Shown here one piece after another: positions 27,339 through 35,323 of a stretch of DNA of 35,861 nucleotides; position 1 is the stretch's first letter; each line of letters begins with the position of its first letter. The notes beneath the pieces were generated by a model that was given only the letters and a program-made list of their open reading frames with translations, did no database searches and was not told the DNA's origin. Source of the stretch: a bacterium TMED88 (GTDB lineage: Bacteria; Myxococcota_A; UBA9160; UBA4427). The stretch lies in NCBI GenBank assembly GCA_002171515.1, contig NHEP01000103.1, positions 1 to 35,861 on the forward strand, given 5' to 3'. A program made the translations under genes and the position numbers.

Positions 27339-27727
27339 GGATTCTTCTTTCCTCGGGTTGGCGAGCAAGCTGGCATCATCGACAAGCCGATGATCAATGG
27401 GAGATTGGCGGCGGCTGCAGTCAACCGCGCGGTTTATCTTGAGCGACCTGCGCACTCAGCGGCCCCGGTTGACTCAACGATGAACCGCAGGCGCTGAGCG
27501 GTCAGCCGAGACGGAGGAGGACGAATGAGTGGTGGCTTCGGTAAAGACCCAGCGCCTCACCTGCGGCCCAAGGCTACGACCGGGCTCGAAGAAGCCGGAT
27601 TTGATTTTTTTCGAAAGGGGAGCGAGCGGCCAGAACGGCCTTCGGGTTGGGAGCGGAGTCACCCGGGGGGTCATTCAAGGGTCGCTCCGACGTGGCTCCG
27701 CGACCGTAGATCCGGCCCGAAGGAGTG
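27339..27727. other. Gap between pgeF and rho
   Basis: 389 bases without a confidently supported gene; presumably it holds the rho promoter and leader, but no convincing sigma-70 promoter is seen on the minus strand. On the plus strand an ATG at 27525 has a strong GGAGGAGG just upstream, opening a frame of 108 codons that runs antisense into pgeF. A terminator-like hairpin plus T-run lies at 27580-27611. Confidence 0.4.
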
Positions 27728-27851
27728 TCAAGCGTCCCGGATCGGCCTCACCCAGTGGATCATTCGGCCCGCCTGGTCACCCTGTCGCCGAAAAGAATCG
27801 AACAGCTCCGGGTGGCAGACCGTACACATGGCCGCCGCCGATCCGCGGTGA
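27525..27851 (+). CDS. Doubtful small open frame with a strong ribosome binding site
   Basis: The GGAGGAGG at 27513-27520 is one of the best Shine-Dalgarno matches in the window. The encoded 108-aa product is rich in Arg, Gly, Pro and Trp, resembles no family I know, and its last 40 codons lie opposite the pgeF 3' end. A hairpin with a T-run lies inside it at 27580-27611. Most likely chance, but kept because the site is unusually good for an intergenic position. Confidence 0.15.
   Translation: MSGGFGKDPAPHLRPKATTGLEEAGFDFFRKGSERPERPSGWERSHPGGHSRVAPTWLRDRRSGPKECQASRIGLTQWIIRPAWSPCRRKESNSSGWQTVHMAAADPR
27580..27611 (+). terminator. Terminator-like hairpin on the plus strand
   Basis: CCGG(G)CT pairs with AGCCGG around a 6-base loop with one bulged G, and seven T residues end at 27611, six bases beyond the stem. 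No recognised plus-strand gene ends here, so its use is unclear. Spacing to the T-run is longer than ideal. Confidence 0.25.
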
Positions 27852-28402
27852 TCCGAGCGGATTCCGCCGCGGGAGAGGGCCTCAAGCGCGAGCCGCTGAA
27901 GGTCGAGCCCAGCATGGCCCGGGCGGGTTGGCCGAACGGCTTCGGCGAGGGCCGGGCCGAAGGGGCCTTCAAGCGCTTCGAGGACTGGCGTGTCGACCTC
28001 GTAACAACACGCCCGGGCATGGGGCCCAATGGCCGCTCGCAAATCCGTGAACCCCCATTCGGAGAGTGCCGCGATCGCCGCCGGAATCACTCCGCACGCG
28101 AGCCCACGCCAGCCCGCGTGGACAGCCGCTACGCACCCACCATCGGCCGAAGCAACCAAGACTGGAACACAGTCTGCCGTCACAACCGCCACGCTCTGGG
28201 TCGGTATGCGGGAGAGAAGGGCGTCGGCCTCAAGCGGGTCAACCCCCGAACCGCCCTCGAATCGGGCCACTGCATTCCCGTGAACCTGGTTCGGACGCAG
28301 TGTCCCGCCGGGTGCCACAGCGCCGCGCGTCCCAAAACCATGCTCCACCTGGACTGTCTCGAGGACCGGGTCACATAGAAATTGCGGGGCTGAACGGGTC
28401 AA
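27728..28402 (-). CDS. pgeF: Peptidoglycan editing factor PgeF (YfiH/DUF152 family)
   Basis: YfiH-family protein of the laccase-domain fold, proposed to clear misincorporated residues from peptidoglycan precursors. The zinc-site residues are present: QVHG (His41), TADC (Cys78) and HAGWRG (His95). GPHARACCYEV and a C-terminal CTVC ... FDSFRRQGDQAGR also match. The stretch between HGFGTR and QVHG is about 14 residues, shorter than in E. coli-type members. The TTG start at 28402 overlaps the upstream stop (TTGA) and has GAGG about seven bases before it. Last gene of the MinD-like/HTH/rluD/pgeF run. Confidence 0.88.
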   Translation of the reverse strand: MTRSAPQFLCDPVLETVQVEHGFGTRGAVAPGGTLRPNQVHGNAVARFEGGSGVDPLEADALLSRIPTQSVAVVTADCVPVLVASADGGCVAAVHAGWRGLACGVIPAAIAALSEWGFTDLRAAIGPHARACCYEVDTPVLEALEGPFGPALAEAVRPTRPGHAGLDLQRLALEALSRGGIRSDHRGSAAAMCTVCHPELFDSFRRQGDQAGRMIHWVRPIRDA

Positions 28403-29379
28403 CGAGACGCCTCGCGCAGGGCTCCGGCAGCCTCCTCAAGATCACTGGGCCAGCCCGATTCGAAAATCATACGCTCACCGGTTCTGGGGTGCGCAAAACC
28501 AAGAACCGCCGCGTGCAGCGCCGGCCGATCGATTTTGGGTAAGCGGCGACTTCGATCCCGATGCGCGCGGCCATAGACACTGTCTCCAAGAAGAGGGAGC
28601 CCGATCGAACTCAGATGAACCCGAAGCTGGTGCGTCCGGCCGGTCTCTGGCTTCAATTCAAGCCAAGACGCGCCGGGGGGGTCAAAGCGCTCAAGAACCT
28701 TCCAGCAGGTCACGGCCCTGCGACCGGAGCGCGTCCGAACCGACATACGCTTGCGATCGCGCACATGTCGCCCAATCGCCCGATCAATTCGCCCTTGATC
28801 CGCTTTGGGACAGGCCCGCGCCAGACCGTGGTAAACCCGTTGGATCGAGTGATCCTGAAACTGCTCTGAGAGCCCCGCGTGGGAGGAATCATTCTTGGCC
28901 GCCACCATCACGCCAGACGTGCCGCGGTCGAGGCGGTGAACGATGCCCGGCCGAATCGCACCCCCCACACCCGCCAAGTCCTGACAGTGATGAAGAAGAG
29001 CGTTCACCAGCGTCCCACGCCAGTGACCCGGCGCTGGATGGCAGACGAGCCCCGCAGGCTTATTCACCACGATCAGGTCCCCGTCTTCGAAGATCACGTC
29101 CAAGGGGATCGGCTCAGCGACCAGTTCGAGGGGGACGGCTTGCGGCGGGTTGGCTTCGATCCGATCGCCCAAAAGCAACTTCCGACTGGGACGACGCACT
29201 TGCTCGCCGCCCGCCCGCACCCGGCCCATCTCTATCCATCGCCTAACCTGGGCGCGCGGTGAGCCGGAGAGGGCCGAAAGGCCCGCATCGGCCCGACTTC
29301 CCGCTAGCTCTTCAGGCACGATGAAGACGAGGCCACCCTCACCGAACGTGGGCGGCTCATCCGCGTCGGTCATCAGCAT
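28399..29379 (-). CDS. rluD: RluD-type 23S rRNA pseudouridine synthase
   Basis: S4 domain at about 28-75, catalytic domain with VVNKPAGLVCHPAPGH and HRLDRGTSGVMVAAK (catalytic Asp151), then KPETGRTHQLRVHL and GDSVYG, all typical of the RluD/RluC group. 326 aa matches RluD, which modifies helix 69 of 23S rRNA; pairing with pgeF (yfiH) is the conserved E. coli rluD-yfiH arrangement and supports RluD. ATG at 29379; ATG at 29373 is equally possible. It starts 5-11 bases after the upstream HTH gene stop. Confidence 0.88.
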   Translation of the reverse strand: MLMTDADEPPTFGEGGLVFIVPEELAGSRADAGLSALSGSPRAQVRRWIEMGRVRAGGEQVRRPSRKLLLGDRIEANPPQAVPLELVAEPIPLDVIFEDGDLIVVNKPAGLVCHPAPGHWRGTLVNALLHHCQDLAGVGGAIRPGIVHRLDRGTSGVMVAAKNDSSHAGLSEQFQDHSIQRVYHGLARACPKADQGRIDRAIGRHVRDRKRMSVRTRSGRRAVTCWKVLERFDPPGASWLELKPETGRTHQLRVHLSSIGLPLLGDSVYGRAHRDRSRRLPKIDRPALHAAVLGFAHPRTGERMIFESGWPSDLEEAAGALREASR

Positions 29380-29384
29380 CCATC

Positions 29385-30086
29385 TCAGCCGCGGTAGCGA
29401 AAGCGAGGGCGAGGCTGAGTGCGCGCCGCCTCGACCCGCGCCATGTAACCGGGCAAGACACGTTCCGGCTCCAAGCCAATGGTCGTCGCGTAGGCGGTGA
29501 CGAAACCTCGCACGTAAACATTCGCGGGCAAGTCTGAAAATTCCTCGTCTTCGATGCGACGGAGATGAGCAGCGCCGATTTTAGTAATGTCGGCGATCTG
29601 CTCAAGCTCAAAACCCCGGCGAAGTCGAGCCCGGCGAAGCTTGGACCCATCGAAGTCGCCACTTTCCTCTTCGATGTCCGATCCCGGACTGCCGATCGAC
29701 TCGACATCCAACAGCTCGCTTTCCAGCAAAGATTCTTCCGGAGCCTGTGCAAGCGGGCTAGGCGGGGCCTCCGCGCCGGGGGGTGGCGAACCCTGGTCCT
29801 CGCAGATCTTGTCATCATACACCCGCCGTGTTTCGGCATTGGAGAGAACCCGAAAGGCCTCCTCGACGCGATCACGGATGGCAGCGGCATCTTGGTCGTC
29901 GTAGACGGAGTACGCCGCAAGGCCTTCAGGCGAATAAGCGGCACATGTCAGAGCGTAGGCCCGCTCGATCTCCTCCGCGTCAGCGTCTCTCCCGATTTCG
30001 AGGACCTCATAGTGATCTTGGTCGGGCAGAGCCTTGAGACCTTGACTCGGTGGGAGGTTTTCAATGTCCACGCCATCTCCATTCAT
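29385..30086 (-). CDS. J-like domain fused to RodZ-type helix-turn-helix
   Basis: 233 aa. Residues about 24-92 resemble a DnaJ J-domain (DHYEVLEIGRDADAEEIERAY ... AFRVLSNAETRRVYDD), but the HPD tripeptide needed to stimulate Hsp70 is replaced by S-P-E. An acidic Pro/Glu/Ser linker (about 97-147) follows. Then comes a RodZ-like HTH_25 domain (about 148-213) starting KLRRARLRRGFELEQIADI and including LRRIEDEEF and YVRGFVTAYATTIGL. No transmembrane segment is seen, unlike RodZ. The ATG at 30086 overlaps the stop of the MinD-like gene (ATGA), so the two proteins probably act together. The frame is open upstream to 30299, but that part is antisense to nothing conserved and overlaps the ATPase gene. 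Function unknown. Confidence 0.82.
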   Translation of the reverse strand: MNGDGVDIENLPPSQGLKALPDQDHYEVLEIGRDADAEEIERAYALTCAAYSPEGLAAYSVYDDQDAAAIRDRVEEAFRVLSNAETRRVYDDKICEDQGSPPPGAEAPPSPLAQAPEESLLESELLDVESIGSPGSDIEEESGDFDGSKLRRARLRRGFELEQIADITKIGAAHLRRIEDEEFSDLPANVYVRGFVTAYATTIGLEPERVLPGYMARVEAARTQPRPRFRYRG

Positions 30087-31096
30087 GCTGAAGAGGATCC
30101 GTCCGCATTGTCCATCACCGGTTCGCCCCCGTTCGAGGCCCCCGCCAACTTCTTCGCGATGCGCTGCAAATAGATGGCCGCGTCCGAACCCTCGCGACTC
30201 TCGACGATCGGGGTTCGAGCCGCGACGGACTGACGAGCGGCCTCGTCGAAATTCACATAACCGAGATAGTCGACCTCGATCCCGAAGTACTTTCGGCACA
30301 CGCTTGAAATCGCAAAGCCGAGTTTGACGTCCTCGGCTGTCCGCACTTCGTTGATGATGATGCGCGGCCGAAAGCGCCTCATGGTTTCGGCGAAGCGACG
30401 GCCCTCGAGGGGGTCGATCGATTCGATCTCACGCAGCAGATCAAAGGGCGTCCGAATGCCGCGTTCGTTTCGCTGGTCCATCGCCTGTGAAACAAGACTG
30501 CGCACGTCGTGGCCGACCATCGCTAGCCTCAGGCGCCGGTAGAAGGCCGCGCGTAAAAATGTGTAGGCATTCTCAACAGAGGTCGGCTCGGGTTGAACCA
30601 CCAGCAAGCCATCATCCGCGACGAGAAAGTAGTCGAGGACCGCCGCGTGACTCCCGGCCCCGAGATCCAGCAAGACAATATCGGCAGGCAATTTGCGAAG
30701 GGCCCGCATCAAGCTGACTCGGCGGAGGTGGCCAGGCTGTGCTTCAGCCAAGTTCGCGTGGGTGCCCGCAATAATTTGAAGATTAGGGTGATGGGTCGGC
30801 ACCAGCAGTTTGACCAGGTCATCCTCTCGCTGAGCAACAAAGTCCGCCAAGCTGTTGCGGGGAGTCCGAACCCCGAGACAAGTATGGAGGTTGGCGCCCT
30901 CAAGATCCGCATCCACCGCCACCACTCGCAGACCCATTCGGGCGAGCGCCAAGGCGAGGTTGGCGGTCATGAAAGTCTTGCCGACACCCCCTTTCCCGCC
31001 CCCCATGGAGAGGATGCGGGCCTCGCGGGCACCGGCTTCGGCGAATGCGGACGGACCGGCAGCGGGCTGGGTGCCTCGAGTCATATCAATGGGCAT
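30083..31096 (-). CDS. MinD/ParA-family ATPase
   Basis: Deviant Walker A GGGKGGVGKTF (32-42), including the signature Lys35 of MinD/ParA ATPases, then VVAVDADLEGANLH and a Walker B-like IVLLDLGAGSH. 337 aa, normal for MinD/FlhG-type proteins; the C-terminal part (DVKLGFAISSVCRKYFGI and later VAARTPIVES) is closest by eye to FlhG/MinD-like cell-pole or flagellar-number regulators, but no membrane-targeting amphipathic helix is evident and no min or flagellar gene is nearby. ATG at 31096 with AAGGGG upstream; 64 bases after selA. Confidence 0.88.
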   Translation of the reverse strand: MPIDMTRGTQPAAGPSAFAEAGAREARILSMGGGKGGVGKTFMTANLALALARMGLRVVAVDADLEGANLHTCLGVRTPRNSLADFVAQREDDLVKLLVPTHHPNLQIIAGTHANLAEAQPGHLRRVSLMRALRKLPADIVLLDLGAGSHAAVLDYFLVADDGLLVVQPEPTSVENAYTFLRAAFYRRLRLAMVGHDVRSLVSQAMDQRNERGIRTPFDLLREIESIDPLEGRRFAETMRRFRPRIIINEVRTAEDVKLGFAISSVCRKYFGIEVDYLGYVNFDEAARQSVAARTPIVESREGSDAAIYLQRIAKKLAGASNGGEPVMDNADGSSSA

Positions 31097-31160
31097 CTTC
31101 GACCCCTTCCCCCCCGCTCTATAGAGTCCTCGATCACGCTAACCAATGGCCGGGGTTGAT

Positions 31161-32570
31161 TCAATGAAACGCGCGGCTCAACGCGGCATACACAATGGAC
31201 GTCTCTTCTGGCTCGACGGTTCGCAGGTCGATCCAGACCGCGCCCTCTCGAACCCGAGCTAAGACCGGAACTGGGGCCGCGCGAAGGCGGGCCGCGAGCA
31301 CCTGTGGGCCACACTCTGCGCGGATCACAACGGCCCAGCTTTCGAGTTCGAAGCCCGGCAATGAGCCACCCCCCACTGGCACCCGCTCCTTTTGGACCTC
31401 CAGAGACGCCGCCTGCGCGGGAAGGCCTGCGGCCAACTTCCCGCACAAGGCCCGGGCCCGGACCTCAATGGACTCAGGCGCAGCGAGCAGTTGACGCAGC
31501 AAAGGCAGCGCCTCGGTTCCGCGCCCCTCAAGCAGCGCGCAGAGGGTCCAATCCAAGGCCGCCAGGGTCATTTTATCGGCTCGGAGCGCGCGGGCGAGGG
31601 GGTTGCTCCGCATGGCTTGAACGACTTCGGGGCGCCCCAAGACGAGGCCAGCTTGAGGACCTCCCATCAGCTTGTCGCCGGAGAAACAGATCAAATCAGG
31701 ACCCAAGGCGAGCCGAGCCGGCGCGTAGGACTCCTCGGGAAACCCGTGGGGGGCCAAATCTACGAGGCTGGCACTCCCCAGATCCTCCATCACGGGCACG
31801 CCATGGCGCGCCCCGATTTCGACGAGGGATCCGAGATCGACTTCCGCCACAAATCCACGAACTTCAAAATTGCTTCGATGGACTTTCAAGAGCAAAGCGG
31901 TCTCGGGGCCGATCGCCTCCTCGTAGTCCCCGGGATGAGTCCGGTTCGTAGAACCCACCTCGACCAAGCGAACACCGGCCCGACGCATAATCTCGGGCAC
32001 TCGAAACGAACCCCCGATCTCGACGAGTTCGCCGCGGGAGACAATCACCTCTCGCCCGGAGGCCAGCGTGTTGAGGGCGAGCAAAACCGCCGCCGCACAG
32101 TTGTTGCAGACGAAAGCCGCCGGCGACCCGGAGAGGAGGCTCAGCCGTTCTCCGACACCCTGGAGCCGATCTCCCCGTTCACCGGAATCGAGATCGAGCT
32201 CGAGGTCGCTGTAGTCCGCCGCGGCCTCGGCGGCCGCTGCGGCAGCTCCTTTGGCCATCCGGGCGCGCCCAAGATTCGTGTGCAGCACAACACCCGTGGC
32301 GTTCACAACCCGCTGCGGTCTGGGCCGGCTCAGGTTTCGTGCCTCGGCGACCGCCCGCTCCACCCACTCCTCCGGCGATTCCGCGAGGCACTCCTCGGCG
32401 GCCACGTTCTCTGACAGCCCGCTCCGCGCCCGCTCCACAACGCGCCGAGCACCCTCTGTCGCCGCCCACGGGGAGATCCCCGATTCATGGGAGCAGACCT
32501 GGTCGGCGAGCCGATGGACAGAAGGAATGGACCGGCGAGGGTCGGTGTTGACTTGGGGCTTGGAATCCAT
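31161..32570 (-). CDS. selA: L-seryl-tRNA(Sec) selenium transferase SelA
   Basis: PLP enzyme that converts Ser-tRNA(Sec) to Sec-tRNA(Sec) using selenophosphate. NATGVVLHTNLGRA (90-103), a Ser/Arg-rich RGELVEIGGSFRVPEIM (179-195), and CFSGDKLMGGPQAG with the PLP Lys at 300 are all SelA signatures. 469 aa, normal. No selB, selD or tRNA-Sec gene is seen in this window. The ribosome binding site before the ATG at 32570 is weak. It indicates that the organism uses selenocysteine, so in-frame TGA codons elsewhere in the genome deserve care. Confidence 0.95.
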   Translation of the reverse strand: MDSKPQVNTDPRRSIPSVHRLADQVCSHESGISPWAATEGARRVVERARSGLSENVAAEECLAESPEEWVERAVAEARNLSRPRPQRVVNATGVVLHTNLGRARMAKGAAAAAAEAAADYSDLELDLDSGERGDRLQGVGERLSLLSGSPAAFVCNNCAAAVLLALNTLASGREVIVSRGELVEIGGSFRVPEIMRRAGVRLVEVGSTNRTHPGDYEEAIGPETALLLKVHRSNFEVRGFVAEVDLGSLVEIGARHGVPVMEDLGSASLVDLAPHGFPEESYAPARLALGPDLICFSGDKLMGGPQAGLVLGRPEVVQAMRSNPLARALRADKMTLAALDWTLCALLEGRGTEALPLLRQLLAAPESIEVRARALCGKLAAGLPAQAASLEVQKERVPVGGGSLPGFELESWAVVIRAECGPQVLAARLRAAPVPVLARVREGAVWIDLRTVEPEETSIVYAALSRAFH

Positions 32571-32757
32571 GATCGTTTAAAAAACTTTTCGAGAAGAGGA
32601 GGTAGTTCGGTCGTCCGTCCCCTAGGGAAAGTGAAGGCTGCAGGAATTCAGGCTCGCTCCTTGAGTCGCCCGAATCCCGACAGCCGCGCACCAGCCATGG
32701 GGCCTGTGGATCACACCCGAAACCCTTTCATTTTCTGAAGCGGTGACCGCGACGCAC

Positions 32758-32774
32758 GGAACTCGAGGAGTTCC
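32758..32774. repeat. Perfect 7-bp inverted repeat
   Basis: GGAACTC and GAGTTCC flank a 3-base loop. It could be a hairpin or an operator half-site pair. No T-run follows on either strand. Confidence 0.5.
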
Positions 32775-32839
32775 ACCGCGTCCCGCGCCAGACCAAAGAG
32801 GGATCGGAAAAATTGTGACCCCGTGATTCTAGTGAGTGC

Positions 32840-32878
32840 CCTCGCAAGATGCCGCATCCGATGCGGAGAGGCGCGAGG
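32840..32878. repeat. Nested inverted repeats, possible structured RNA
   Basis: An outer 6-bp stem pairs CCTCGC (32840-32845) with GCGAGG (32873-32878). An inner 6-bp hairpin pairs CCGCAT with ATGCGG (32852-32866) around CCG. The fold could form from either strand; which strand is transcribed is unknown. Confidence 0.45.
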
Positions 32879-33279
32879 CTCAACAAAATCAGCGGACAAG
32901 GAATGACGATGTGAACGGCGGCGGGTTGTCGCCTGATTGGGGATCGTCGAATCCATACAGCCGGGCCACCAAGTCCGCTCGTTTCAATCCATAAGAGAGA
33001 TCTGTGCGAGTCTACGACCAAATCAGCGCTGAAAAGGTCGCGATCGGCATGCCGGAGATTCCGGAAAGAGTCCACGTTCACTCGAGGCAGCCTTCGGCCG
33101 CCTCGTTCCCCTGCATTCAACCCGCCATGGTTCCGTCGGAACCGTCTTGGACGCCCCACCGATCGACTGAGACTCGCCCATCCGGGAGAAGGCGGGATTC
33201 GAGAGAGCCCAGCGGGGAAATCGCACCGGTTTCCTGCGCTTAGCCGTCGAGGCGCCGTCGCTCCCAAGCGAGTGACCCA

Positions 33280-35217
33280 ATGCAAAATGAAATTATCGTC
33301 AACGTCGACCCCGGCGAAACCCGGGTCGCGTTGCTGGAACGCTCGGTCTTTGCCGAGCTTCATGTCGAGCGTGAGCAGGATCGGAGCGTTGTTGGCAATG
33401 TGGTCAAAGGACGCGTCAGCCGCGTCCTTCCCGGAATGCAAGCCGCCTTCGTCGACATAGGTCTTGAAAAGGCCGCCTTTCTTTACGTCGGTGACTACTT
33501 CGATAACACCGGCGGCGAAAAGACGGAGGAACCGCGCAAGCGCCGAGGCCGGAACGGTCGCCGAATCGCGCCCCCCAAAATCGAGACCGTGCTGAACGAG
33601 GGGCAGGAAATTATTGTCCAGATCGCTAAGGCACCGATTGGCACCAAAGGGGCGCGGATCACTTCGAATATTTCGGTACCCGGTCGACATCTCGTGCTCA
33701 CGCCTTGGTCCCGTCGAACCGGGGTGTCCCGACGCATCGACTCCGACAAAGAGAGGAGGCGGCTGCGGGAGATCGTGAACCGCCTGAAACCCAAGGAACT
33801 CGGTTTCATCATCCGCACCGCCGGTGACGGCGTTCGCGAGGCCGACCTCGAAGCGGATATCAAATATCTCTCGGCTGTCTGGAAGAAAATCCAGGTCGCT
33901 TCCGTCGAAAAGAAAACCCCTGCGGTTCTCCACGAAGAGCCCGACCTGCCGATCCGTCTCGTTCGCGATTTGGCCGGGCACAACACCTCGCGCATCGTCA
34001 TTGACGACGCGGCCGCTGCACAGAGATTGCGCGACTTCTGTGAGGAATTCGTTGCTGAACCTCGACCGGAAATCGAGCACTACGAGCAACCCACGCCGGT
34101 TTTTGACGCTTTGGGGTTGGAGGCCCAGATTCACGCAAACCTTGAGCGGAAGGTGTGGCTCAAGAGCGGCGGGTCTCTGATCGTCGATCAATGTGAGGCC
34201 TTGACGGCCATCGACGTCAACACGGGACGCTTCGTCGGGAAGAGAGATCTTGAAGAAACCGTCTTCAAGACAAATCTCGAAGCCATCAAGGAGGTCGTTC
34301 ACCAGCTCCGCTTTCGCAACATCGGCGGCCTGATCATCATCGATCTGATCGACATGGAGCGGAGCGAGCACCGCGAGAAGGCGTATCGGGCACTGCAAGA
34401 TGCTCTTCGAAGCGACAAAGCTCGCACGAACATCTTGAAGATCTCCGAACTTGGCCTCGTCGAGATGACGCGCAAACGGACTCGAGAGAGCTTGGTTCAA
34501 GCACTCTGCGAACCCTGCACGCATTGCGAAGGCCGCGGCTACATGCTTTCGGGTGAATCCGTCGCGTACAACATTCTGCGCGAGATCAAGAACGACATGC
34601 AGCGACTCAGCGGGCAAAAAATCGCGATTACCGTAAGCCCGAGGGTCGCCGAACAACTGCTCTCCGCGGACAACGCGCCCCTCGATGCACTCAGCGAGGA
34701 ACTCGGACGAGAGATCGAAGTCCGCGCCCGCGCAGGGCTGCACGAGGAACAATTTGAAGTGGAGTCCCTAGAACCGGGCCCGGCGGCAGACTTCGCGCCG
34801 GCGTGGCTGAGAGATCCGGCGGAGATCGCCGCCGAGGAAAAGTCCGAGCGGGAACGCCGCACCGAAAGCAAGTCCGGTGGAAACGGGCGGCGAAGAAACC
34901 GGGGACGAGGACGAGGACGAGGCCAGACGCCGACTTCGGAGGCGGAGGTGAACCCAACCGCCGACGCGGAAAATTCTGCCGCGGCAGAATCCGTGAAAGC
35001 GGAGGCCACCGAAACCGATGCTCCGAGCCCCGCGGAGGTGTCTCCCGAACCGGTTTCCCCGGAGGGGCTCGATTTTTCCGAGAAAACCGCTCCGCCCGAG
35101 GAGCCCCTCGCTCTTGAAGCAGCCCCCTCGGAGGCGCCCCTCGACCCAGAGGCTTCGCCCGAGAAGGAAGAAGCCACCGAGCCCCTCTCGAAAGTCGCCT
35201 CGACGCCGGTCAACTGA
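33280..35217 (+). CDS. rng: Ribonuclease E/G family endoribonuclease
   Basis: Processes rRNA and decays mRNA. An S1 domain (about 36-130) with an internal Arg-rich insert (PRKRRGRNGRR), the RNase E/G catalytic core with Asp312 (AIDVNTG) and Asp355 (IIIDLIDM) at the same 43-residue spacing as in E. coli RNase E, and a zinc-link CEPCTHC (Cys410, 413, 416). After residue 500 comes a non-catalytic tail: an Arg/Gly block (GGNGRRRNRGRGRGRG, about 533-548) and then an acidic Pro/Glu/Ala-rich stretch to 645. The core is RNase G-sized and the tail resembles RNase E scaffolds, so it is between the two types. First gene of rng-rplU-rpmA. Confidence 0.93.
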   Translation: MQNEIIVNVDPGETRVALLERSVFAELHVEREQDRSVVGNVVKGRVSRVLPGMQAAFVDIGLEKAAFLYVGDYFDNTGGEKTEEPRKRRGRNGRRIAPPKIETVLNEGQEIIVQIAKAPIGTKGARITSNISVPGRHLVLTPWSRRTGVSRRIDSDKERRRLREIVNRLKPKELGFIIRTAGDGVREADLEADIKYLSAVWKKIQVASVEKKTPAVLHEEPDLPIRLVRDLAGHNTSRIVIDDAAAAQRLRDFCEEFVAEPRPEIEHYEQPTPVFDALGLEAQIHANLERKVWLKSGGSLIVDQCEALTAIDVNTGRFVGKRDLEETVFKTNLEAIKEVVHQLRFRNIGGLIIIDLIDMERSEHREKAYRALQDALRSDKARTNILKISELGLVEMTRKRTRESLVQALCEPCTHCEGRGYMLSGESVAYNILREIKNDMQRLSGQKIAITVSPRVAEQLLSADNAPLDALSEELGREIEVRARAGLHEEQFEVESLEPGPAADFAPAWLRDPAEIAAEEKSERERRTESKSGGNGRRRNRGRGRGRGQTPTSEAEVNPTADAENSAAAESVKAEATETDAPSPAEVSPEPVSPEGLDFSEKTAPPEEPLALEAAPSEAPLDPEASPEKEEATEPLSKVASTPVN

Positions 35218-35265
35218 TTTCACAGAATCCCGGGGGAAATCAGCCGGGGCCAAGAGTCCAAACGC

Positions 35266-35293
35266 TTGACGATGAAGTGGAATTGCGGATACT
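35266..35293 (+). promoter_or_regulatory. Candidate sigma-70 promoter for rplU-rpmA
   Basis: TTGACG (35266-35271, five of six to the -35 consensus), a 16-base spacer, and GATACT (35288-35293, four of six to -10), about 30 bases before the rplU ATG. It would allow the ribosomal genes to be transcribed independently of rng. Confidence 0.5.
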
Positions 35294-35323
35294 CCCGCGT
35301 TCCCCAAACAACGAGGAAGCCTC

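Larger units (their letters stand above)
32571..33279. other. Long divergent gap between selA and rng
   Basis: 709 bases with no confidently supported gene. It should hold both promoters, yet no clear sigma-70 pair is seen. Two structured spots stand out: a perfect 7-bp hairpin at 32758-32774 and a nested hairpin at 32840-32878. A minus-strand open frame of 81 codons (32711-32956) covers both and resembles nothing known. No tRNA-Sec was found although selA is adjacent. Confidence 0.5.

Noticed and set aside
32711-32956. Minus-strand frame of 81 codons between selA and rng
   Set aside because: No recognisable family and only a weak ribosome binding site. It overlaps two inverted repeats; kept only as a note in the gap entry.
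32980-32992. GTTTCAATCC-like stretch resembling the end of a CRISPR repeat
   Set aside because: Only a single copy exists; no spaced repeats or cas genes are present.
32571-33279. Possible tRNA-Sec gene beside selA
   Set aside because: No segment folds into a long-acceptor cloverleaf with a TCA anticodon loop; the stretch around 32640-32700 has no matching stems.
32728-34752. Open frame of 674 codons on the minus strand opposite rng
   Set aside because: It is antisense to a well-supported RNase E/G gene with conserved catalytic motifs. Long antisense frames are common in GC-rich coding DNA, and the product shows no family pattern.
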